In this document: positions 9,195 through 15,849 of the stretch, in pieces | How positions within the stretch are numbered: position 1 is the stretch's first letter | Layout of the letters: the number at the start of each line of letters is the position of its first letter | Notes under the pieces: generated by a model | Database searches by the model: none | What the model was told of the DNA's origin: nothing | What the model saw: only the letters and a program-made list of their open reading frames with translations | Origin: an uncultured Eubacteriales bacterium | GTDB taxonomy: Bacteria; Bacillota; Clostridia; Oscillospirales; CAG-272 | DNA: 37,582 bases | Reading direction: 5' to 3' | Assembly (NCBI GenBank): GCA_934401725.1 | Contig: CAKRSS010000018.1 | Span: 1-37,582 of the forward strand | Made by a program: the position numbers and the translations under genes

Positions 9195-9821
9195 TTACCG
9201 GATAAAGTGGGTCGCAATCCGCTCTTCCTTCTCGGGCAGACCGAACTGCTCCTTGCCGAGCGCGATGCTGCGCATCAGGAACACCATGTTGCGCGCCAGC
9301 GTGCGCATGGTTTGCAGTCCCTCGCCGTCCTGCTCGGCTTCGCCGGGCGCGCGGCCGTGAATGCTGTTCCAATACTGGCTTGACGCGACGGGCATGCCGG
9401 ATATGGTGAAGTATTTATTGAGCTCGTCAAAGGTGGCCGAGCAGCCGCCGCGGCGCGCGCAGGCGACGCTTGCGCCGACTTTCATGGTCTTGTCGAAATG
9501 TGTGCTGTAAAACAGACGGTCGAGGCAGGCGACAAGCGTTGCGTTAGCCGAGGCGTAGTAGACCGGGCTTGCGACCACCAGCGCGTCGGCGGCCTCAAAT
9601 TTGGGAGCCAGCCCGTTGACCGCGTCGTCAAAGACGCAGCGGCCGTTTTTGTAGCAAAAGTGGCAGGCGATGCAGCCGCGGATGTCCATCGCCCCGAGCT
9701 GTACGGTTTCGCTCTCGACGCCGCACTCGGTGAACACCTTCTCCATTTCCCGCAGCGCTATCGACGTGTTGCCGTTCGGACGCGGGCTGCCGTTCAGCAT
9801 CAGTACCTTCAGTTTTTCCAT
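9195..9821 (-). CDS. Iron-sulfur flavoprotein (flavodoxin-like fold, NADPH-dependent FMN reductase family)
   Basis: This protein has 208 residues. The N-terminal FMN-phosphate loop reads GSPRPNGNTS (11-20). Four cysteines at 50, 53, 56 and 62 form a CX2CX2CX5C motif, the compact spacing described for the 4Fe-4S site of archaeal/clostridial iron-sulfur flavoproteins. The conserved VVASPVYY segment follows. Family members carry electrons between ferredoxin-like donors and oxidants; the physiological partner is unknown. The ATG at 9821 has AAGGAG about 10 nt upstream. It is transcribed toward azlD and shares no operon with it. Confidence 0.88.
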   Translation of the reverse strand: MEKLKVLMLNGSPRPNGNTSIALREMEKVFTECGVESETVQLGAMDIRGCIACHFCYKNGRCVFDDAVNGLAPKFEAADALVVASPVYYASANATLVACLDRLFYSTHFDKTMKVGASVACARRGGCSATFDELNKYFTISGMPVASSQYWNSIHGRAPGEAEQDGEGLQTMRTLARNMVFLMRSIALGKEQFGLPEKEERIATHFIR

Positions 9822-9854
9822 ATGCTCTCATCTCCTTGTAGGTTATACATACAT

Positions 9855-9883
9855 ATTATACTACCGTTCCCCGATGAATTCAA
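9855..9883 (-). promoter_or_regulatory. Promoter of the flavoprotein gene, -35 inside an inverted repeat
   Basis: On the minus strand, TTGAAT (9878-9883) and TATAAT (9855-9860) are separated by 17 bp. The -35 lies in the loop and edge of the inverted repeat at 9869-9893, so the repeat could act as an operator. Confidence 0.75.
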
Positions 9884-9901
9884 CTCATCGGGGGATTTTT
9901 T
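9869..9901 (+). terminator. Hairpin plus T-tract reading rightward
   Basis: The 9-bp perfect stem CCCCGATGA / TCATCGGGG with a 7-nt loop is followed by GATTTTTT, a classical terminator on the plus strand. No plus-strand gene ends close to it, since azlD stops at 9135. It may insulate the clpP operon from read-through, or its main role may be as an inverted repeat in the leftward promoter. Confidence 0.55.
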
Positions 9902-10109
9902 GTGTCGCTGACGTCGCGGTATTTGAGATAGCTCGGAAAGCGCCTGACGGCGAGCGGGGCGGTGCGTTGTTACGACCGGTTTTGACTTGAGAAGAAGTAT
10001 TTAATCAAAAATACGCGCCGCCGAGGCAGGAAAAGGTCGCAATAGCCGCCGATAATGTCGTTTTTAATTAAAACAATTAAAAATATTAATCAAAAATCAT
10101 CAAAAAGTC
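9902..10109. other. Non-coding stretch upstream of the clpP-like operon
   Basis: About 210 bases lie between the rightward hairpin and the -35 box of the clpP promoter. The right half (from about 10055) is strongly A/T-rich, with repeated AATTAAAA and ATCAAAAA runs. That is compatible with an UP-element-like region or bent DNA. I see no supported ORF or RNA gene in it. Confidence 0.5.
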
Positions 10110-10138
10110 TTGACAAACCGCGAAACGCGTGTTATAAT
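10110..10138 (+). promoter_or_regulatory. Perfect-consensus promoter of the ClpP/AAA/VirD4 operon with CGCG repeat in the spacer
   Basis: TTGACA (10110-10115) and TATAAT (10133-10138) are exact consensus with a 17-bp spacer. The spacer contains an inverted repeat CGCG-AAA-CGCG (10119-10129), well placed for a repressor to block RNA polymerase. A GC-rich leader hairpin (10155-10189, GACGG/CCGTC arms) follows. Strong basal promoter plus possible operator is the inference. Confidence 0.85.
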
Positions 10139-10225
10139 GCAGGTGTAAGGTACAGACGGGCCCGCGGCACAGTGGGCGGCGGGGCCGTCAGGCGAGAAGA
10201 TTTCATTCAACAGGAGGTTACGATT

Positions 10226-10837
10226 ATGAAAAACGCAATACCCGAACGAGAGGCCTTCAGCGAGGGCTTCTTCCTCAACCGCAACGTGATAAAGGTGTTC
10301 GGTGAGATCAACGACAGCATGGCAAACACAGTGGTGAGCGCGCTGCTCTACCTTGATTTTCTGTTCAAGTCGGAGAAGGTTCCGAGAGAAAGGCGCGAGA
10401 TCAACATGTGGATAAACTCGCCCGGCGGCTCGGTTACGGCAGGGTTCGCCATATTCGATGCCATGAACTTTGTCGATTGCGACATAAGAACCACCTGTAT
10501 CGGCATGGCGGCGTCGATGGCGGCGTTTCTGCTGTCGTCCGGCACGCACGGTAAGCGCGAGGCGCTTCCTAATAGCACCATATTAATCCATCAGCCCCTA
10601 GGTGGTACGGCAGGGCAAACATCTGACATATTGCTCTATGCCGAGCAGATACGTCAGACGCGCGAGCAGCTTAACCGCATTATGGCGGCGAACACCGGCC
10701 GCTCGTTCGAGCAGATATGCGTCGACACCGACCGCGACAACCGCATGACTGCCGAGGAGGGCAGGGCATACGGACTTATCGACCGCGTCGTCACCGGCAT
10801 CCCCAAGACGTCGGCGACGACCATGAAAGGAGCATGA
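10226..10837 (+). CDS. clpP-like: ClpP-family serine peptidase
   Basis: The start at ATG 10226 is set by AGGAGG (10212-10217). An upstream in-frame start at 10055 would read through the promoter and is rejected. The 203-residue protein has the ClpP fold: SPGG oxyanion segment (65-68), nucleophile Ser97 in GMAASMAA, His122 in IHQP, and the catalytic Asp in DTDRD (167-171). The triad therefore appears intact, and length matches housekeeping ClpP. It is not beside clpX or tig. Instead it heads an operon with a degenerate AAA+ protein and a VirD4-like ATPase, so it is probably a specialised paralogue that degrades or processes proteins for that system in the cytoplasm. The stop lies 3 bases before the next start. 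Confidence 0.9.
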   Translation: MKNAIPEREAFSEGFFLNRNVIKVFGEINDSMANTVVSALLYLDFLFKSEKVPRERREINMWINSPGGSVTAGFAIFDAMNFVDCDIRTTCIGMAASMAAFLLSSGTHGKREALPNSTILIHQPLGGTAGQTSDILLYAEQIRQTREQLNRIMAANTGRSFEQICVDTDRDNRMTAEEGRAYGLIDRVVTGIPKTSATTMKGA

Positions 10838-10840
10838 TTT

Positions 10841-12487
10841 ATGACATCAGCAAGCATGAGATCAGTCAGCAAAACCACATCCGTCCCCGAGTATCTCAGG
10901 GGAGCGTTTCTGACAAACTACCTGTTCTTCGACGCGGCGTTTCGCCCGTTCCTGACTCCCGAGGCGCTTGACCGCGCCTACCGCGAGTACGCGGACATAT
11001 TCTGCATCGGAGACGACGAGTGGCTCGACCACATCTACGGCATACTCAATACCGACATATTCACGCGCGCCACCGGCCTGCACGAGTTCAACATGCTCAG
11101 CCGCACGGCGTCGCTCTACCCCGAGTGCTTCAGCGGGGACGAGAAATACCTCATCTCGCTTCGCGGTACGGCAATGCGCGTCAGAACCGAGCGCCTCGGC
11201 AATGACAAAAACATGACCTGCGACCGCGTGCTGCTCGCCGTCGAGAGCGCCGCCAAGTATGGCGACACCGACTGCATCGGCCTCATGTCCTACATGCTTT
11301 ACAACGGCGTGCTCGTCCGTCGCAGCACGGCGCGTGCGCTCAAGGACATCGCGCGCATCGCCGAGTGGAACAGTCAGTTCGGCCTGCTGATGGGTATGCG
11401 CTACGGAGACGGGCAGACGGCGGACAACTACATGTCAAGACTGCGCACCGTCTTGAACAGCTCGAGCGTGGGCGACTCGTTCGACTACATAGCGGAGAGC
11501 CGCGGCGCAAATCCCGAGGAAGTGCCTGACAACGAGCTCGCGCTCGCGCTCGAGAAGGCGTTCAACCGCCAGGCGGTCACGAGAAGCATGCTCAGCGCAC
11601 CCACGCTCCGTATGCTGCGCTCGCCCGTGCTCAGCGACGAAACCAAAAAGCAGCTGCTCGCCCGTAAATCCCGCGACGACAGCTTCGCAGGACTTCCGCT
11701 CAATATACGCACAAGCACACCGTTCGGCAAGGTCGTGTCGCTTGACAACCGCACGCCGCTCGTGCGTGCCGACGAGCTCGAGCACATCAGAGCCAACCTC
11801 GGCGCCGTCGACGTGCACGGCCGCTTCGACTACAAGCCGCTGCTACTCGTTTGCGAGGACAGCTTTGTGCTTGACGAGTACAAAAAGATTATTTCGGCAA
11901 CGCTCGACGGGCGCAAGTTCGGCAGCGTTGACGCCGCCGACCCCGGTCAGTCGTGCTCGGGCGGCTCGGATAACGCCATCATCACCACGCTCGACAAGCT
12001 CGGCGACGCCGGGTCGGTGATATTCGTCGAGAACTGCGACGCACTGAGCGCCGAGAGCGGGCGGGAGCTCGTCAGCTTCCTGCGCAGCGAATACCGCAGC
12101 AACTACCGCATAGCGTCGCCCTCGGTCTGCCTCGACCTTTCGAACATGCTGCCGGTGCTGTTTGCGACCGAGGAGCCCTGCCGCGAGATATGCGAGGCTG
12201 CGGACGTGCTGCACCTCCGTCCCATGTCGCCGGAGGAGCGCCGGACAATCATCTCGCAGGTCGTCGCCGAGAAGGCGGGGTTGTTCGGGCTGTCCGACAT
12301 CACGCTGACAGAGCGCGCATACGACGAGCTCGAGCGCTATTCCATGCCGCAGATAAGCCGTATGCTTGACCGCGCAATATCCACTCACCGGCGCTGCGGC
12401 GAGAGCATCGAGCTCGACGCGGCGGCACTTGAATCCGAGTCGTACGGCGACGAGGACAACAAATTTTTCTGGAGGGGCAACAAATGA
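10841..12487 (+). CDS. AAA+-like protein with degenerate nucleotide-binding motifs
   Basis: This protein has 548 residues, with AAAGGAG at 10826-10832. Residues 1-280 are helical and repeat-like (around 130-205, reminiscent of Sel1/TPR packing). Residues 330-515 follow the AAA+ order: strand LLLV (334-337) where Walker A should be, but followed by CEDSFVLDEY instead of GxxGxGK(T/S). A Walker-B-like strand VIFVENCDAL (393-402) has EN in place of DE. A sensor-1-like strand LPVLFATEE (437-445) and a lid with MSPEERR (462-468) and DELERYSMPQISRML (495-509) follow. It therefore looks like a catalytically dead AAA+ adaptor or scaffold. Between clpP and the VirD4-like gene it is well placed to bridge peptidase and ATPase; that is inference. 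The stop overlaps the next start (ATGA). Confidence 0.7.
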   Translation: MTSASMRSVSKTTSVPEYLRGAFLTNYLFFDAAFRPFLTPEALDRAYREYADIFCIGDDEWLDHIYGILNTDIFTRATGLHEFNMLSRTASLYPECFSGDEKYLISLRGTAMRVRTERLGNDKNMTCDRVLLAVESAAKYGDTDCIGLMSYMLYNGVLVRRSTARALKDIARIAEWNSQFGLLMGMRYGDGQTADNYMSRLRTVLNSSSVGDSFDYIAESRGANPEEVPDNELALALEKAFNRQAVTRSMLSAPTLRMLRSPVLSDETKKQLLARKSRDDSFAGLPLNIRTSTPFGKVVSLDNRTPLVRADELEHIRANLGAVDVHGRFDYKPLLLVCEDSFVLDEYKKIISATLDGRKFGSVDAADPGQSCSGGSDNAIITTLDKLGDAGSVIFVENCDALSAESGRELVSFLRSEYRSNYRIASPSVCLDLSNMLPVLFATEEPCREICEAADVLHLRPMSPEERRTIISQVVAEKAGLFGLSDITLTERAYDELERYSMPQISRMLDRAISTHRRCGESIELDAAALESESYGDEDNKFFWRGNK

Positions 12488-14235
12488 TTAAAAATACCGC
12501 TGAAAATACAAAGCTGTGGCAGACTGCGCCGCAGTCTGTCGAGTCCGACTACGCGACGCTGCTCGGCGGCCGCACGCACTTCTTCGACGTCTACGAAAAC
12601 GCCGGGCTGTGCGACAGCGGTACGTATCAGGCGATACGCCGCGACAGGACATATCATTTCTCCGAGCTCTCCGGGCTCGAGATAAAGGGCTTCCCCAACT
12701 GCATCACCCGCGACAAGGACGGTAAGCTCAACGTCACCTTCACGGACGACACGCACGTCCTCGTGCTCGGCGCGACCCGCTCGGGCAAGACGACAGGCTT
12801 CGTGCTGCCCTTCCTCAACACCATGCCGCTCAAGAAGAACAAGCCGAGCATTGTCGTCAGCGACCCCAAGAAGGAGCTGTACCGCGGCACATGCCAGCGC
12901 TTCCGCGACAACGGCTACCGCGTTATCATGCTCGATTTTCAGGACTATTCCCACTCCGACTGCTGGAACCCGCTCTCAAAGATATACCGCGCATATCGGC
13001 GTTACCTCTCCGTCGAGGACGAGGTGACGGCCGTCCGCGAGGGCGATGAGTACTACAACGTCTTCCGCGGCGTCACCTATCGCACCCAGACCGAGCTCGG
13101 GCAAGCCATAGCCGAGGTCAAGGATTCGCTCGGTGCCGAGGTTGACAATATGATAATCTCAATCTCCGAGCGCATCTCGCCCGTCTCCAAGGAGCAGGAC
13201 CCGTATTGGGACATGATGAGCGCGACGCTCATGCAGGGCTTTCTCTGGGCAATGCTCGAGGACAGCGTCCCAGGGCTCGGCTACGGGCAGATAACCGAGG
13301 ACACCTACTCCTTTGACACAATACTTCGCATAGTCGACACCTTCACAAACAGTCGCGGCGACGCGCTCGATGACCGCGGCTACTTCAGCTCGCGCGACCC
13401 CAAGACCTCAAAGGCCTACCAGCTGGTCTATGGCAGCATCATCGGTATGTCCGCGACCGTGACACGCAGCTGCATTCTCTCAAACTTCCTCGGCAAGGTC
13501 AAAAAGTTCCGCGACACCTCGATACGCCGCATCACCTGCACCAATACCTTTGACATAGACGAGCTGGATTCCGGCAAGCCGACCGTCATTTTCGTCGCCT
13601 ACAAGGACGAGGACAGCCTGCATTACGACACTATCAGCCTGTTTCTGTCCGACCTATACACGCGGCTTATCGCCATCGCGCGCAACAACAACGGCACGCT
13701 GAACCGCCCGTTCTACTTCCTGCTCGACGAGTTCGGCAACTTCCCCTGCTTTGCGAGCTTCGAGAACGTCATCTCGGCCTGCGGCAGCCGGAATATATGG
13801 TTCCTTCTCATCGTGCAGTCCTACGCGCAGCTCGAGCGCGTGTACGGCAAGGAAACGGCCGCAATCATTATAGACAACCTCAACATGCACATCTTCTTCG
13901 GCTCCGGCAACTACGATACCAAGCGGGCATTCTCGGAGGAGTGCGGCTCGCACGTCATATTCTCGCCGCTCTCGGCCATAAACGGCAACACCGAGTGCAT
14001 CGAGCGGTACGAGAAGGAGTACGTCCCGCTGATACCGATAAGCCGACTCGGCTACCTCGAGAACGGCGAATGCATAATCACGCAGATGTACGGCGACGTC
14101 GTCTGGTCGCGCATTGAACGCAGCTATCTGTGCCCGGAGTACGACAACGCCCGCGTTGACGAGCCCTACGCATCGTCTGTGCGCTTCTCCGACCCGAAAT
14201 ACACATACACCTGCAAGACCAGACGCCGAAAATAA
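12484..14235 (+). CDS. VirD4/TraG-like ATPase (type IV coupling-protein family), no membrane anchor
   Basis: This protein has 583 residues, with GGAGGGG 7 bases before ATG 12484. Walker A is GATRSGKTT (96-104), in the VLGATRSGKTTGFVLP context typical of VirD4/TraG. A VVSDPKKELY block (124-133) and Walker B FYFLLDEFGNF (410-420), followed by IVQSYAQL (443-450), match the TraG family. Classical coupling proteins have two N-terminal transmembrane helices; this one starts with about 90 polar residues and has none. No relaxase, VirB4 or channel gene lies nearby. It is thus likely a soluble hexameric DNA or substrate motor working with the ClpP and AAA+-like neighbours rather than a normal conjugation protein. 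Confidence 0.85.
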   Translation: MIKNTAENTKLWQTAPQSVESDYATLLGGRTHFFDVYENAGLCDSGTYQAIRRDRTYHFSELSGLEIKGFPNCITRDKDGKLNVTFTDDTHVLVLGATRSGKTTGFVLPFLNTMPLKKNKPSIVVSDPKKELYRGTCQRFRDNGYRVIMLDFQDYSHSDCWNPLSKIYRAYRRYLSVEDEVTAVREGDEYYNVFRGVTYRTQTELGQAIAEVKDSLGAEVDNMIISISERISPVSKEQDPYWDMMSATLMQGFLWAMLEDSVPGLGYGQITEDTYSFDTILRIVDTFTNSRGDALDDRGYFSSRDPKTSKAYQLVYGSIIGMSATVTRSCILSNFLGKVKKFRDTSIRRITCTNTFDIDELDSGKPTVIFVAYKDEDSLHYDTISLFLSDLYTRLIAIARNNNGTLNRPFYFLLDEFGNFPCFASFENVISACGSRNIWFLLIVQSYAQLERVYGKETAAIIIDNLNMHIFFGSGNYDTKRAFSEECGSHVIFSPLSAINGNTECIERYEKEYVPLIPISRLGYLENGECIITQMYGDVVWSRIERSYLCPEYDNARVDEPYASSVRFSDPKYTYTCKTRRRK

Positions 14236-14257
14236 CAACATAAAGGATGGTAATATT

Positions 14258-14764
14258 ATGGACACAATCAAGTGCTACGATAAATATGTAAACGCCATGT
14301 ATTCCGACAGCGACGGAATGTCGATACCCGAGGTGCAGTACAGGTTCAAGCTGAAGTACAGCGAGGCGCGCGAGTGCGTGCTGTACGCGCAGAGCCGCGG
14401 CTGGGTCACGCCCGAGAAGACGGGGGACAGGTACACGTTTGTCCGCAAGGGGCTCGCAATGCGCGAGCTCCCTGAGGCGGACTGCCGCTACATCGCCGGG
14501 CGCATAAGTCTCTACGCTGTCAAGATACTTTCACACCTGCTCAAGAAGCGCAAGGCGACGCTCGCGCAGCTAGTCAAGGATCTCGAGGAGGATGAGGACG
14601 AAATTTTTGAAGGGCTCTCCGACCTGCTTCAGCATGAGTTCGTCATCACCTTTGACGACACATACTACGTCAACCTGTCGGAGAAGGGAATAACCACTAT
14701 CGCCGACGAGCGCAAAAAGCTGATCGAGCGCGCCCGCAACAATAGAAATCCGTTTGATTTCTGA
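14258..14764 (+). CDS. Double winged-helix protein with FtsK-gamma-like N-terminus
   Basis: ATG 14258 is chosen with AAAGGA about 12 nt upstream; a longer frame starting at 14114 overlaps the previous gene and lacks an RBS. The protein has 168 residues. Residues 8-63 (YVNAMYSDSDGMSIPEVQYR, then FKLKYSEAREC and GWVTPE) strongly resemble the FtsK/SpoIIIE gamma domain, the winged helix that reads KOPS-type sequences. Residues 84-148 form a second, MarR/ArsR-like winged helix (ILSHLLKKRKATLAQLVKDL, wing FDDTYYVNLSEKG). As last gene of the operon it is a good candidate for the DNA-recognition subunit of the VirD4-like motor, or for the operon's own regulator. Both are inference. Confidence 0.7.
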   Translation: MDTIKCYDKYVNAMYSDSDGMSIPEVQYRFKLKYSEARECVLYAQSRGWVTPEKTGDRYTFVRKGLAMRELPEADCRYIAGRISLYAVKILSHLLKKRKATLAQLVKDLEEDEDEIFEGLSDLLQHEFVITFDDTYYVNLSEKGITTIADERKKLIERARNNRNPFDF

Positions 14765-14866
14765 GCAACACCGCGACACCGCAACATCGCGACAGCGCCG
14801 TATCCCGGCAGAAGCCCGGCAGCGCCGCGGCGACACCGCAATCCCGCAGCACCAACGCGACCAACA

Positions 14867-14893
14867 CCCCCGTACCGCATGGCGGCACGGGGG
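14867..14893 (+). terminator. GC-rich hairpin downstream of the operon
   Basis: The arms CCCCCGT / ACGGGGG continue, after one mismatch, into CCGC/GCGG with loop ATG. The 3' flank GCATGTTTTG is only weakly T-rich. The preceding 100 bases are a C/A/G-rich low-complexity run of CGACACCGCAA-like units with no gene. Confidence 0.5.
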
Positions 14894-14916
14894 CATGTTT
14901 TGACCGAAAAAGCGCC

Positions 14917-14956
14917 AGAGCGGCACAAGGTCATAGCCTTGTGCCGCTCTTTTTTA
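14917..14956 (+). terminator. Strong Rho-independent terminator of the ClpP/AAA/VirD4/wHTH operon
   Basis: A perfect 14-bp stem AGAGCGGCACAAGG / CCTTGTGCCGCTCT with loop TCATAG is followed by a run of T (14950-14956). It clearly closes the rightward operon. Confidence 0.92.
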
Positions 14957-14961
14957 TAATC

Positions 14962-15006
14962 CGAAAAATACTCCCACCCGCCGGGAACTGATGTCCCGGC
15001 AGGTGG
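14962..15006 (-). terminator. Leftward terminator facing the operon terminator
   Basis: Stem CCACCCGCCGGGA (14974-14986) / TCCCGGCAGGTGG (14994-15006) has one G-T wobble. On the minus strand it is followed by GTATTTTT. It implies a minus-strand transcript coming from 15.0-15.5 kb, where only gene remnants remain. Confidence 0.8.
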
Positions 15007-15016
15007 GGTACACCTA

Positions 15017-15228
15017 TTAGCAATGTTGCTCTATCAATGATGTAGTCCTGAAGCAGGCTCCGCCGCTGAGATTCTTTACGCTAATTCGACCTTGTCCGCC
15101 GTTGCCGCCATTTTCACCATTTCCGCCTTTACCACCAATCTCTTAATTGCCAACTTCGTTGCAACCGTGGTTTCGGCCTGACTGCTGATGCGAACGCCTC
15201 TGTATATTTTTAATTTTTTATGGTACTC
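15017..15228 (-). pseudogene. Gly-rich and overlapping open fragments, probably decayed coding sequence
   Basis: Two overlapping minus-strand frames are open just upstream of the leftward terminator. One reads IGGKGGNGENGGNGGQGR then ISVKNLSGGACF and stops near 15017. The other reads KIYRGVRISSQAETTVATK and stops at 15076. Neither has a convincing start codon with an RBS; the only ATG (15120) would give 14 residues. The Gly-Gly-Asn repeats suggest the tail of a collagen- or glycine-rich protein or peptide, now broken. Confidence 0.3.
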
Positions 15229-15301
15229 TCAAATCTTTTTTGTACCGCTTTTTCACTTAAATGAGGCCGGTTCATTCTCATATCGCGCGGGGATAAGCCC
15301 G

Positions 15302-15420
15302 TCAAGATAAAATTTTTTTGGGTCTGCTGAAATCCGTGAAGCTGTCATCGGAAAACAGAGGCTCGCTCCATTCGTAGATTATGGTTTTGATTCTTTCCCA
15401 TTTGTAAGTTATAGTAATTC
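15302..15420 (-). pseudogene. Coding remnant without a start
   Basis: On the minus strand an open stretch translates as ITITYKWERIKTIIYEWSEP, then LFSDDSFTDFSRPKKILS and stop at 15302. It reads like genuine protein, but a stop (TGA) sits directly upstream and no start/RBS is present. I read it as the 3' end of a deleted gene. Between this remnant and 15240 there is only A/T-rich sequence with no supported gene. Confidence 0.35.
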
Positions 15421-15441
15421 ATATGCATATACACCTACGAC

Positions 15442-15477
15442 CCAATTCGCGGCTTGTTGTGTAAGCCGCCGAATTGG
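15442..15477 (-). terminator. Stem-loop downstream of the 86-residue gene
   Basis: The inverted repeat CCAATTCG(C)GGCTT / AAGCC(GC)CGAATTGG lies 17 bases past the minus-strand stop at 15494. There is no T-run on its 3' side, so it may be an inefficient terminator or a transcript-end stabiliser. Confidence 0.45.
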
Positions 15478-15493
15478 ATCCGGATGTGCGCAG

Positions 15494-15754
15494 CTATCTT
15501 GAAATTTCGCCCGTTCCGTCCGCAAGCAGACGCTCCATTGCTTTGACACATTCCTCATAAAAGCCCGTTGAAACAAAAAGCTTTATCACATCTGTTCTGG
15601 TGAAGTCCCACATGCTGAGCTGATCACAGAACATCAGCATTGCTTCACGGAACCCACGCTCGGTCATTATTTCCTTAAGCTCCCAAAGGTTTTGGTCATG
15701 TAATGTTCTCTCGGCGACATCAAGAAGTTCCGCAACCTTATCTGCGGTGTGCAT
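15494..15754 (-). CDS. Small helical hypothetical protein (86 residues)
   Basis: ATG 15754 (MHTADKVAELLDVAERT) is preceded by AAAGGA at about 9 nt. The longer frame to 15826 lacks an RBS. The sequence is predicted largely helical, soluble and acidic, with no recognisable motif. It follows the XRE regulator gene on the same strand after a 95-bp gap that contains a 12-bp palindrome, so it may be part of, or controlled by, that regulator's unit. I do not recognise the family. Confidence 0.6.
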   Translation of the reverse strand: MHTADKVAELLDVAERTLHDQNLWELKEIMTERGFREAMLMFCDQLSMWDFTRTDVIKLFVSTGFYEECVKAMERLLADGTGEISR

Positions 15755-15837
15755 ATGGTTGTTTCCTTTCTTGTTTAGTTTTTGTTTGTCGCTGATTTTC
15801 TGTCGTGCTCGAATGTCGATAATCAATTTTCAAAAAC

Positions 15838-15849
15838 ATACCATGGTAT
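15838..15849. promoter_or_regulatory. Perfect 12-bp palindrome between the XRE regulator and the small gene
   Basis: ATACCATGGTAT is self-complementary and lies directly beside the regulator's stop codon, upstream of the 86-residue gene. Position and symmetry suit an operator for a dimeric HTH protein. No second copy was noticed near the regulator's own promoter, so the assignment is tentative. Confidence 0.3.

Noticed and set aside
10055..10225. N-terminal extension of the ClpP-like protein
   Set aside because: It would be translated from DNA that includes the promoter; the AGGAGG-supported ATG at 10226 gives the normal family N-terminus.
12484..14235. Complete type IV secretion or conjugation locus
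   Set aside because: Only the coupling-protein-like ATPase is present; no relaxase, VirB4, VirB6 or pilin-like gene was found on either strand nearby.
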